From Arcobacteraceae bacterium (lineage in GTDB: Bacteria > Campylobacterota > Campylobacteria > Campylobacterales > Arcobacteraceae): a stretch of DNA of 64,000 nt. Made by a program: the position numbers and the translations under genes. The stretch covers positions 62,001-126,000 of the forward strand of contig JALNYH010000002.1 in the NCBI GenBank assembly GCA_023229945.1, read 5' to 3'. The notes beneath the pieces were generated by a model, which searched no databases, was not told where the DNA came from, and was given only the letters and a program-made list of their open reading frames with translations. Position 1 is the stretch's first letter. The number at the start of each line of letters is the position of its first letter. This document shows positions 1-6,683 of the stretch, in pieces.

Positions 1-1
1 T

Positions 2-1618
2 ATATTACAAAAATCTAGTGCTAATCAAGCTACTATAATACTTGGCTTTCAAAACTTTGAATCAGATGCAAATATCGATATTGTCAATTATTTCAAAAAA
101 ACTTTTCAAGGAGAAAGTGTAGATACTACAAACAATATGATTCAAATTGCTTTTGAAAAGCAAAAAGATGATTGTGGGAATATTGAACCATCTTTATGGT
201 TTGACACAGCCACAAAAAGTATTGATATTCTAAAAAATATTGAAGATTATAGTATAGCACATATAGAATCAACTATGAAAAAAACAATCTCTTCTATTTA
301 TTTTGAGATTATGAAAGACTTAATCATCAGCTTGGTTCTAATCATTGTAGTAATATTTTTATATCTTCAAATCTCAAAAGATATTCTTACATCTTTAGAG
401 TCATTTAAAAATGGGTTATCACTATTTTTTGATTTCTTAAATAAAAAATCAAATAATGCCAACAGTATTGATATAAATAATAAAGATGAATTTGGTCAAA
501 TGGCTAAATTAATAAATGAAAATATAGAAAAAACTCAAGTCATGATTTCACTAGATAATGAAGTAATAGCTGATGCAAAAAATGTTGTTGCAAGGGTAAA
601 TAATGGATGGTATAGCCAATGTATTGAAGCAACAACTACAAATGAATCACTAGAACAATTTAAAGAAAGTGTTAATGAAATGATAGTAAATACAAAAAAT
701 AGATTTTTAGATGTAAATAATATCTTAAATCTCTATACAAAACATGACTACACAAAAACTCTTCACCTAAAGCCTACAGATGAAAAAGGTGGGGTTTTAG
801 AATCATTAATTTTAGGTGTTAACTCTTTACAAAATTCTATTACACAGATGCTTATCCAAAACCAAACAAATGGAACTACACTTGATAAAAGCTCAAATAT
901 TTTACTTCAAAATGTAAATACCCTAAGTCATAGTGCAAATTCCGCTGCAGCTGCATTAGAAGAAACTGCTGCGGCACTTGAAGAAATTACTGCCACAGTT
1001 GTCAGTAATTCATCAAATATTCTTCAAATGTCACAATATTCAAAAGAAGTTATAAACTCAGCAAAAAAAGGGCAAGAATTAGCCAAAAACACATCAACAG
1101 CTATGGATGAAATAACAACTCAAGTTCATACTATAAATGAAGCTATAGCTGTAATCGATCAAATATCATTTCAAACAAATATTCTATCCTTAAACGCTGC
1201 AGTTGAAGCAGCAACTGCTGGAGAAGCTGGAAAAGGATTTGCAGTAGTTGCTGCAGAAGTGCGAAACCTAGCATCAAGAAGTGCTGAAGCTGCCAAGGAG
1301 ATAAAGTATATTGTAGAGATAGCTACATCCAAAGCCAATTTAGGTAAATCAATAAGTAGTGAAATGATAAAAGGATATGATGAACTTTTGCAAAATATTG
1401 ATAAAACTACAGCAACAATTTCAGAAATTGCAAATGCTTCCAAAGAACAAGAAGCTGGTATTACACAAATAAATGATGCAGTAACTGGACTTGATCGCCA
1501 AACTCAAGAAAATGCCTCCATAGCATCTCAAACACATGATATTGCAATACAAACTGACAATATTGCAAAAGCAATAGTATCTGATGTCATAAATAAGCAA
1601 TTTATTGGCAAAAGTTGA
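2..1618 (+). CDS. Methyl-accepting chemotaxis protein, 5' end outside window
   Basis: A transmembrane chemoreceptor that relays a periplasmic signal to CheA/CheW. The reading frame is open from base 2 with no stop, so the ATG at 137 is internal and the true start lies before the window. What remains is the end of a periplasmic sensor region, one membrane helix (about 310-370), a HAMP-like linker and the long coiled-coil signalling domain. The hairpin tip is at about 1207-1250 ([12 protein letters not shown], with T where many receptors have R). The protein ends ...F-I-G-K-S without the aromatic CheR-tether pentapeptide that its paralogue at 18349-20373 carries. Ligand unknown. The family call is certain. 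Confidence 0.95.
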   Translation: MLQKSSANQATIILGFQNFESDANIDIVNYFKKTFQGESVDTTNNMIQIAFEKQKDDCGNIEPSLWFDTATKSIDILKNIEDYSIAHIESTMKKTISSIYFEIMKDLIISLVLIIVVIFLYLQISKDILTSLESFKNGLSLFFDFLNKKSNNANSIDINNKDEFGQMAKLINENIEKTQVMISLDNEVIADAKNVVARVNNGWYSQCIEATTTNESLEQFKESVNEMIVNTKNRFLDVNNILNLYTKHDYTKTLHLKPTDEKGGVLESLILGVNSLQNSITQMLIQNQTNGTTLDKSSNILLQNVNTLSHSANSAAAALEETAAALEEITATVVSNSSNILQMSQYSKEVINSAKKGQELAKNTSTAMDEITTQVHTINEAIAVIDQISFQTNILSLNAAVEAATAGEAGKGFAVVAAEVRNLASRSAEAAKEIKYIVEIATSKANLGKSISSEMIKGYDELLQNIDKTTATISEIANASKEQEAGITQINDAVTGLDRQTQENASIASQTHDIAIQTDNIAKAIVSDVINKQFIGKS

Positions 1619-1663
1619 TTTGTATCAATGATAATAATTATGAAAGCTGTTAATATTCACCTA
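1615..1663 (+). promoter_or_regulatory. FNR-type box and class II promoter for the 1690-3537 operon
   Basis: A perfect TTGAT-N4-ATCAA palindrome at 1615-1628 overlaps the stop codon of the upstream chemoreceptor. A TAATAT -10 hexamer follows at 1651-1656, predicting a start near 1663. The box centre (1621.5) is then at -41.5, the standard class II spacing for FNR-family activators. Box and hexamer are seen; activation is inferred. Confidence 0.75.
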
Positions 1664-1689
1664 ATTTCATAAGTAATTAAGGAGAAAAA

Positions 1690-1986
1690 ATGCCTATCCC
1701 TACAAATTCTACCGAAGTAAATGTTGTTGGTGCTACTGTACCGTTTTTTAAAGAAACTATTGATGGTATCGATATTTATTATTTTGATACATCCGCTACA
1801 GAACCACCAGTTCCTATGATAAATGCTATGGCAGGATTAAATCTTGTCACAAAAACATCCAAGCTTATTATGATAAATCATAAAATGCCAACAAAACTTT
1901 TGGAAAATCTTGAAAATACATATAAGATTACAAAAGAAACACTAACAAATGGGAATGCAAAAGTTACATTTGAAACCAAAATATAA
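1690..1986 (+). CDS. DUF2249 domain protein, first copy
   Basis: A 98-residue soluble protein of the DUF2249 (TusA-like fold) type. The recognisable core is P-P-V-P-M-I-N-A at about residues 39-46, followed by a strand and the I-N-H-K motif near residues 58-61. A strong Shine-Dalgarno (AAGGAG) precedes the ATG. It is the first gene after the FNR-type promoter and is followed 15 bp later by the 12-TM protein. A second DUF2249 gene (15932-16159) precedes a paralogue of that membrane protein, so the pairing is conserved within the window. DUF2249 proteins are often found with hemerythrins and NO-related genes; the biochemical role is unproven. Confidence 0.75.
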   Translation: MPIPTNSTEVNVVGATVPFFKETIDGIDIYYFDTSATEPPVPMINAMAGLNLVTKTSKLIMINHKMPTKLLENLENTYKITKETLTNGNAKVTFETKI

Positions 1987-2001
1987 CTTAGGTTAAATTA
2001 T

Positions 2002-3219
2002 ATGAATAATTTAGCCACAGATATGTCACCCCCTTTTGTATCAGTAGCAATATTTTTCTTTAGTGGGGTAATATTTCTTATAATCTCACTTTTAGTACTT
2101 CTTGGCTCATTTGAAAACCTAATTGGTCACTACCAATTGCAGTCAAATATCGGTCTTGCACATCTATTTTTAGTAGGTTTTGTAATGAGTGTTATTTTTG
2201 GAGCTTCATATCAACTTCTTCCTGTAGCTCTTGAAGTTCCTATGTTTTCAAAAGACTTTTCATATATTCACTCAATTTTACATATTATAGCAACTATCCT
2301 ATTTTGTAGTGGATTTTTTATCAATATTGAACTTATAAGATTTGGAAGTTTACTACTTTATGTATCAATGATGATTTTTATAATAAATGCGTTGATAACC
2401 TTTATAAAAAACAAAAAATATGATATTCAAAGTAGATTTATTTTTTGGGGTATTATATTTTTAACAATCGGTGTTTTGATTGGCTTTTTATTAGCTCTTA
2501 ATTACTTCTACCCACTTTTGGGTAATTTGAGCCAAAAACTGCTTTATTCCCATATTATTTTAGTACTTTTTGGTTTCGTATTTTTTATAATTATTGGTAT
2601 TTCTATGACTTTAGTACCTATGTTTATGATTTCACACAATTTCAACCAAACTCCAATAGAAAACTCATTTTATATAGCAACTTTGGGTATTAGTTTATTG
2701 ATTATAGGTGTTTTTACAAACTCATATTTTATTATCTTTGGATTAATATTAATCTTTATTGTATTTTTTGCATATTTATATCAAATGTATATTATTTACA
2801 AAGTCCGAGCTAGAAAAAAAATAGATAGCTGGGCTTTACATCTAATATTTTCATTTTGGGGATTATTTGGATTTTTGGCACTATTTTTTATAGATACCAA
2901 GAGTGCTTTTCTTGTTTTATTTTTTTTAGTATTCATACCATTTATCAATGGACACCTTACCAAAATAATTCCATTTTTAAGATGGTTTGACAAATTCTCA
3001 CCACTTGTAGGCAAACAAAAAGTTCCTATGTTACATGAAATGATAAATGAAAAAGTTGCTATTTACGAAACATACACTAGTTTCATAGGGGCAATCTTAC
3101 TAATAAGCGGTATATTATTGCATATTAAATCAATCTATATTATCGGCGTTTGTTTTCTAATCATAGGTGCTTTTATGGTAGTTTATAACATATTTCATAC
3201 AATGAAATTCAAAGTTTAA
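2002..3219 (+). CDS. NnrS-like / haem-copper-like multi-pass membrane protein, first copy
   Basis: A 405-residue, very hydrophobic protein with about twelve predicted membrane helices. Three internal segments share a G-x4-(Q/K/T)-x2-P pattern: G-A-S-Y-Q-L-L-P-V near residues 69-77, G-I-S-M-T-L-V-P-M-F near 197-206, and K-I-I-P-F-L-R-W near 315-322. Histidines sit just before each one, where haem ligands are expected in NnrS and oxidase-like folds. The paralogue at 16196-17407 keeps the same histidines and prolines. Family knowledge links NnrS-like proteins to tolerance of nitric oxide; assignment to NnrS itself is tentative. It lies between a DUF2249 and a MIP18-type gene in an FNR-box operon. 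Confidence 0.65.
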   Translation: MNNLATDMSPPFVSVAIFFFSGVIFLIISLLVLLGSFENLIGHYQLQSNIGLAHLFLVGFVMSVIFGASYQLLPVALEVPMFSKDFSYIHSILHIIATILFCSGFFINIELIRFGSLLLYVSMMIFIINALITFIKNKKYDIQSRFIFWGIIFLTIGVLIGFLLALNYFYPLLGNLSQKLLYSHIILVLFGFVFFIIIGISMTLVPMFMISHNFNQTPIENSFYIATLGISLLIIGVFTNSYFIIFGLILIFIVFFAYLYQMYIIYKVRARKKIDSWALHLIFSFWGLFGFLALFFIDTKSAFLVLFFLVFIPFINGHLTKIIPFLRWFDKFSPLVGKQKVPMLHEMINEKVAIYETYTSFIGAILLISGILLHIKSIYIIGVCFLIIGAFMVVYNIFHTMKFKV

Positions 3220-3228
3220 GGATTCAAA

Positions 3229-3537
3229 ATGACAACAAAAGAAGAAGTATTACAACAAATTTCTACAATCATAGACCCAGAAGTAGGATATAACTTAGTA
3301 GATTTAGGGTTGATTTATGAAGTTGATATTAGTGATGATGGCACTATGGTCATAGTAACCATGACTTTATCTACAAGAGGATGCCCACTTCACCAAATGA
3401 TGGTAGAATGGGTAGAAGCAGCAGTTCTTAGATGTGAAGGGGTAATAAAATGTATGGTACAAGTAGTATGGGAACCAGCTTGGACTATCGAAAAATCAGC
3501 CCCACATGTACAAAAAGCCCTTAGTAGCTGGATGTAA
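3229..3537 (+). CDS. MIP18/PaaD-type (DUF59) metal-sulfur cluster assembly protein
   Basis: A 102-residue protein of the MIP18/SufT/PaaD family, which helps assemble or deliver iron-sulfur clusters. Visible signatures are D-P-E-V-G at residues 16-20, V-D-L-G-L-I-Y at about 24-30, the conserved cysteine C52 in R-G-C-P-L, and the closing W-E-P-A-W at 81-85. It starts 9 bp after the 12-TM gene and is the last gene of the FNR-box operon. Its presence suggests that the module repairs or builds an iron-sulfur protein under anaerobic or nitrosative conditions. That role is an inference from context. Confidence 0.85.
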   Translation: MTTKEEVLQQISTIIDPEVGYNLVDLGLIYEVDISDDGTMVIVTMTLSTRGCPLHQMMVEWVEAAVLRCEGVIKCMVQVVWEPAWTIEKSAPHVQKALSSWM

Positions 3538-3583
3538 GTAAGCCTCCTGAATCTACATATCCCGTCATCTCGAACTCGCATAT

Positions 3584-3715
3584 CCTGTCATCCTGAACTT
3601 GATTCAGGATCTCATCCCAACTAAATTCCGTCTCAAGCACAGAATGACAAATCCCACGCCATTATCTCTCAAACCTGCAAAATCTGTCATGCTGAGCTTG
3701 ACTCAGCATCTCATT
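3584..3715. repeat. Dispersed foldback repeat, GTCATNCTGA...CAGNATGAC type
   Basis: One foldback runs from GTCATCCTGA (3587) to CAGAATGAC (ending 3648) and contains the inner hairpin CCTGAA-cttg-TTCAGG. A second, related arm, GTCATGCTGAGCTTGACTCAGC, starts at 3686. A relative occurs at 52895-52947. The position between two convergent genes suits a bidirectional terminator. Confidence 0.6.
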
Positions 3716-4309
3716 CTAATGAATCTTGATAGCTTTTTCTTTATGACTCAATAAAATCTCTTTTACCCTAGCTTGCCATTGTTTCCCAAAAAGTTCAGTT
3801 TCTTCTTTTGTGGCACGATTTTGTAATGCTTTTTGCATCAAAGTAGAGTCTAATTCAGGTAGATACAAATTCCCAAGATCATAGCTTACATCTACAATTT
3901 TGCCAGTGTCAAGTCTTGTAAATCTAATTTCACCTTTGCTCTTTGCATTAAAAAACAATAAATTGTTTCTTGCAAAAACTCCACCAAGCCCTTTGAATCC
4001 ATCTTCTTCTTTAGCCCCTGTAATATATGAGACAACATTTGCTATCACACCTACTACTCCATCACTTTTTTTGCCACGCATCTCAACTTTGATATTTCCT
4101 CTTATTGGTGTTTCATTACCATTATGAAGTGCTTTCAAAGCATATAAACTCATCAAATAAGCTCCAGTTACCGTAGGACAAGAATGACCACTAAGCTTTA
4201 CCACATCTGCAAAACCAATCTCACACACTCCACCAGAACCCAAAAACTCACCCAAAGGCTCATATAAAACTATTTTTTCAACACTATCAAAAAATTCTGG
4301 ATACAACAT
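3716..4309 (-). CDS. FmdE-family protein
   Basis: A 197-residue protein of the FmdE (formylmethanofuran dehydrogenase subunit E-like) family. The family motif G-H-S-C-P is at residues 41-45, giving the His and Cys expected to bind a metal. The Shine-Dalgarno AAAAGGA lies a few bases before the ATG. Although named after a methanogen subunit, this family is widespread in anaerobes with no such pathway, and its role here is unknown. The gene stands alone behind a perfect FNR-type promoter divergent from the 4400-4800 elements, so anaerobic expression is likely. It converges with the MIP18 operon. Confidence 0.7.
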   Translation of the reverse strand: MLYPEFFDSVEKIVLYEPLGEFLGSGGVCEIGFADVVKLSGHSCPTVTGAYLMSLYALKALHNGNETPIRGNIKVEMRGKKSDGVVGVIANVVSYITGAKEEDGFKGLGGVFARNNLLFFNAKSKGEIRFTRLDTGKIVDVSYDLGNLYLPELDSTLMQKALQNRATKEETELFGKQWQARVKEILLSHKEKAIKIH

Positions 4310-4337
4310 AGCACAATCCTTTTCTATTATTTTTATT

Positions 4338-4386
4338 TTGTGTTATTTTAGACTAATATATGGATTTTTGCATTGATTTATATCAA
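4338..4386 (-). promoter_or_regulatory. FNR-type box and class II promoter for the FmdE-like gene
   Basis: The palindrome TTGAT-TTAT-ATCAA occupies 4373-4386. On the minus strand a TAAAAT -10 hexamer lies at 4350-4345, placing the predicted start near 4338 and the box centre at -41.5. About 30 nt of leader precede the ATG at 4309. Confidence 0.72.
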
Positions 4387-4427
4387 TATTCAAGAAATAT
4401 TAAAAAAACTTTAGGTATAATTTAGGT

Positions 4428-4566
4428 GAGATGTTATCAAAGGACTTATTCTATACATAACCGGCAAACTTGTATCTTCTTTTAGCACAAAGGAGGTGTT
4501 GTTGCTTGTTGTTGAGGTGTTATAAAAAGTCAAATTCACTTTTTTTTATGTACTCGTCGCCGGTTA
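4428..4566 (+). ncRNA. Candidate structured transcript 1 (foldback with Shine-Dalgarno-like loop)
   Basis: A consensus TATAAT at 4416-4421 predicts a start near 4428. An 8-bp perfect inverted repeat, TAACCGGC (4458-4465) and GCCGGTTA (4559-4566), closes a region holding AAAGGAGG at 4489-4496. A run of TTG/GTT codons ending in TAA follows the AAAGGAGG, and then a weak AAAAAGT...ACTTTTT hairpin with a T-run. It could be a small RNA or a leader-peptide region. I found no homologue I recognise. Confidence 0.3.
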
Positions 4567-4602
4567 CTTCTGAAATATTAACACAAATCAAAACCCATTT
4601 CC

Positions 4603-4653
4603 TTGACTTTTGTCAAATTATTCAAACTTTTTATTTAAATTAATACATTTTGT
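4603..4653 (+). promoter_or_regulatory. TTGAC-type Crp/Fnr box with downstream -10
   Basis: The palindrome TTGAC-TTTT-GTCAA lies at 4603-4616 and is identical to the box before nrdD (8821-8834). Reading rightward, TAATAC at 4641-4646 is a possible -10, giving a start near 4651-4653 and a box position of about -42 to -44. No protein-coding gene follows on this strand; the next element is the foldback at 4674-4738. Confidence 0.45.
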
Positions 4654-4738
4654 AATTTTTGTTTACAAATCTCAAAACTACGGTTACAATGTTTATCAGT
4701 TTTAGGAGGAGGATTCATGTGTGTGTAACCGCAGTTTT
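4653..4738 (+). ncRNA. Candidate structured transcript 2 (15-bp stem, AGGAGGAGGA loop)
   Basis: The arms at 4674-4688 and 4724-4738 pair over 15 positions with one mismatch. The 35-nt loop contains AGGAGGAGGA (4704-4713) and then ATG TGT GTG TAA (4717-4728), a three-codon open frame whose stop lies in the 3' arm. The CGGTTAC heptamer in the 5' arm also occurs in the closing arm of the element at 4458-4566, exactly 120 bp earlier. It follows the Crp/Fnr-type box at 4603. Function unknown; the minus strand would present a CCTCCTCCT loop instead. Confidence 0.35.
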
Positions 4739-4745
4739 CAGATTA

Positions 4746-4799
4746 TGGAAGTGGGACTTTAGTCCCGCACAAAAAAGTGAGGCATTAGCCTCACTTCCA
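4746..4799. repeat. Nested palindrome with two inner hairpins
   Basis: Outer arms TGGAAGTG (4746-4753) and CACTTCCA (4792-4799) enclose two hairpins: GGGACTTTAGTCCC (4753-4766) and GTGAGGC-ATTA-GCCTCAC (4777-4794). It resembles REP-like intergenic palindromes. It lies just beyond the peroxiredoxin stop codon and could end transcription from both sides. Confidence 0.55.
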
Positions 4800-4829
4800 A
4801 TTATATGACAATAATATGTATCAATTAAA

Positions 4830-5531
4830 TTATGACAATATCTCTTCGATAGTGATATAATCCCCTACTCTTCCAGTCATTTGCTCTACATCAGTATTTA
4901 CTGGTAGTGTTTTTTTACCTGGTCTCCAACCTGCTGGGCATACTTCACCCGTAGCAGTTGCATGTTGCCATGCTCTTACTTGTCTTAAAAATTCATTTAC
5001 ATTTCTTCCAACAGAGTCCGCTTGTACTTCTTGAGCTACACAAACACCGTTTGGATTGAACAAAAATCTTCCTCTAAGTGCAACACCCTCTTCTTCGATA
5101 AGTACACCAAAAGACTCTGCAACTGATTTAGTTGTATCAGCTCCAATTGTAAGTTTCAAACCTTTTAAAATAGGCTCAGTTTCTACAAATCTTTTGTGAG
5201 AAAATTTTGTGTCTGTTGAAATAGGTAATATCTCAACTCCTAGTTCTTGAAACTCATCATATTTAGCATTCATAGCCGCAATCTCTGTTGGGCAAACAAA
5301 TGTAAAATCCGCTGGATAAAAACAAACTACTGTCCATTTACCTACATAATCTTCACTTGATACTGTTGTATAGTGACCAGTTGCTGCATTATATGCACTC
5401 ATTTTAAATTCTGGCATTTTTCTTAGAACCATTGTTGAACTCATTTTCTTTTCCTTTGTTATTTCTGTTTTATTATTTTCGACGATTTCTTTTTTTTCGT
5501 CTCTAGCTTTTATTCCTGCATCGCAAGCCAT
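4830..5531 (-). CDS. Typical 2-Cys peroxiredoxin (AhpC/TSA family)
   Basis: A thiol peroxidase that reduces hydrogen peroxide and organic peroxides. The peroxidatic cysteine is in P-A-D-F-T-F-V-C-P-T-E and the resolving cysteine in G-E-V-C-P-A-G-W, so this is the typical two-cysteine class. The ATG at 5531 has a strong Shine-Dalgarno (AAAGGAG). It adds a charged, lysine- and glutamate-rich extension of about 29 residues (M-A-C-D-A-G...) before the usual family start M-S-S-T-M-V. That second start also has an AAAGGAAAAG sequence in front, so two forms may be made. The gene stands alone with about 160 bp of upstream intergenic sequence. Family call firm; start uncertain. Confidence 0.9.
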   Translation of the reverse strand: MACDAGIKARDEKKEIVENNKTEITKEKKMSSTMVLRKMPEFKMSAYNAATGHYTTVSSEDYVGKWTVVCFYPADFTFVCPTEIAAMNAKYDEFQELGVEILPISTDTKFSHKRFVETEPILKGLKLTIGADTTKSVAESFGVLIEEEGVALRGRFLFNPNGVCVAQEVQADSVGRNVNEFLRQVRAWQHATATGEVCPAGWRPGKKTLPVNTDVEQMTGRVGDYITIEEILS

Positions 5532-5691
5532 TTTATCTCCTTTTTCAAAATATTGTTTTTGAATGAAAGAATTATATCAGAGTAAAATAAAATCTATTAT
5601 TGGATAAAAATTATCGTTTAGTTTTTTAAGAATAATTTAAGTTATATAATTGGATTATATTAGCATCATAAGTTTATATTATGATTTTAAG

Positions 5692-6402
5692 TTAAAAGTT
5701 TCTATATTCTATTTTAAATTTATCTGTATGCAATTTCTTTAGGTCAATATAAGATAGTTTTTTTGTTAGATTACCAAAGTTTTCTTTGGATTCAAGGAAG
5801 TTTTGTAGATAATAAGTACCATTGTAATCTATATTTTCAAGAGTTTTTATCATCATTTGTATATCATAAGTATCCAATAAATCTGGATGAATTGTAGAGC
5901 GTATCTCAAAGTTAACACCACTTTTTACGAGCATGATTACTGAATTGATAAAAAACTCAAAATATTTTGATGGGTTTTTTGTCACAAGTTCAAATTTATC
6001 TTTTGGTGCTTTGAAATCAACCGCCACAAAATCCAAAAGACCCATATCCAAAAGCTCTTGCAAACTTTCATGATGCACACCATTTGTATCAAGTTTTACC
6101 ATAAATCCCATATTTTTGACTTTTACAATAAAACTAAGCATTGCATTATCATAGCCAAATAAAGGCTCTCCACCACAAAGAACTACCCCTTGAAGTAGCC
6201 CTTTGCGAGTCTCTAAAAACTCAAGAACCTCATCATAGCTATAATTTCCACTTCCAGTTACAATCTCAGTATTATAACAATACCCACACCTCATCCCACA
6301 TCCACATATCCATACAATACATGCTACATGTGATGGAAAGTCCAGCAATGTAAATGGCGTAATATTATAAACTTGCTTCTTTTTGACAATATGTTTGTTC
6401 AT
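5692..6402 (-). CDS. nrdG: Anaerobic ribonucleotide reductase activating protein, NrdG-like radical SAM enzyme
   Basis: A radical S-adenosylmethionine enzyme that generates the glycyl radical on the class III ribonucleotide reductase. The cluster motif is C-G-M-R-C-G-Y-C, about 35-42 residues from the chosen start, followed by the G-G-E-P motif near residue 80. I chose the ATG at 6402 because it gives the usual short N-terminus (M-N-K-H-I-V...). A GTG at 6429 with an AGGA eight bases upstream is also possible. Both starts lie inside the preceding small nrdD-domain gene (6365-6544), implying translational coupling. It is the last gene of the operon that begins with nrdD. Confidence 0.88.
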   Translation of the reverse strand: MNKHIVKKKQVYNITPFTLLDFPSHVACIVWICGCGMRCGYCYNTEIVTGSGNYSYDEVLEFLETRKGLLQGVVLCGGEPLFGYDNAMLSFIVKVKNMGFMVKLDTNGVHHESLQELLDMGLLDFVAVDFKAPKDKFELVTKNPSKYFEFFINSVIMLVKSGVNFEIRSTIHPDLLDTYDIQMMIKTLENIDYNGTYYLQNFLESKENFGNLTKKLSYIDLKKLHTDKFKIEYRNF

Positions 6403-6544
6403 GAAAATATGTTCTTTGTCTATGCTCACCAATTTTTCCTATATTAAAGCTTTCCACTGGTCTATGATACCCCATAACTCTAGTATAAACCATACATTTC
6501 GTTCTTTTTTCTTTGTTTTGCTCTAAAACTTCATTTTTACTCAT
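6365..6544 (-). CDS. Separate glycyl-radical domain of class III ribonucleotide reductase
   Basis: A 59-residue gene with a strong Shine-Dalgarno (AAAGGAG) seven bases before its ATG. It contains R-V-M-G-Y at residues 22-26, then R-P-V-E-S-F-N-I-G-K and E-H-R-Q-R, which is the C-terminal glycyl-radical loop normally fused to NrdD, with G25 as the predicted radical site. The large NrdD protein upstream (6683-8764) stops just after its zinc ribbon and lacks this loop. The gene lies between nrdD and nrdG and overlaps the nrdG start. It is in the same frame as nrdD (47 codons apart, stops between). A working enzyme would need both chains, as the spare-part protein YfiD does for pyruvate formate-lyase; that comparison is inference. 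Confidence 0.8.
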   Translation of the reverse strand: MSKNEVLEQNKEKRTKCMVYTRVMGYHRPVESFNIGKIGEHRQRTYFHEQTYCQKEASL

Positions 6545-6559
6545 TTTTTACTCCTTTTC

Positions 6560-6683
6560 TTTAGTTTTTAGTTTGTAGAGGGTAGAGAAGATAATGAAGA
6601 AATAATTTTCCGTTACCACCTACCACCTACCACCTACCACCTACCACCTACCACCTACCACCTACCACCTACCACCTACCACC
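6560..6683. repeat. Heptamer-repeat foldback, TACCACC family, copy 1
   Basis: Ten perfect tandem TACCACC units run from 6614 to 6683. They are preceded by a unique spacer (about 6579-6613) and a short complementary arm, TTTGTAGAGGGTAGAG. The same spacer and arms occur at 20374-20478 with two changed bases in the spacer. The last unit supplies the first base of the nrdD stop codon (TAG on the minus strand), so the element abuts the gene end exactly. The arms differ in length between copies, suggesting slippage. Confidence 0.85.

Larger units (their letters stand above)
4310..4829. other. Gene-free stretch of about 520 bp
   Basis: No credible protein gene is seen on either strand. The stretch holds the FNR-type box at 4373, the two foldback elements (4458-4566 and 4674-4738), the TTGAC-type box at 4603 and the nested palindrome at 4746-4799. 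It separates the FmdE-like gene from the peroxiredoxin gene, both on the minus strand. Confidence 0.7.

Noticed and set aside
3390..3581. A 63-codon frame on the minus strand over the MIP18-type gene
   Set aside because: It mirrors a well-supported gene and extends into a dispersed repeat.
4458..4566. The TAACCGGC...GCCGGTTA foldback as an integron attC site
   Set aside because: The ends do not fit the attC core consensus, and no integrase or cassette-like genes are present.
6614..6683. The tandem heptamers as a CRISPR array
   Set aside because: Units are seven bases, contiguous, without spacers, and no cas genes are present.
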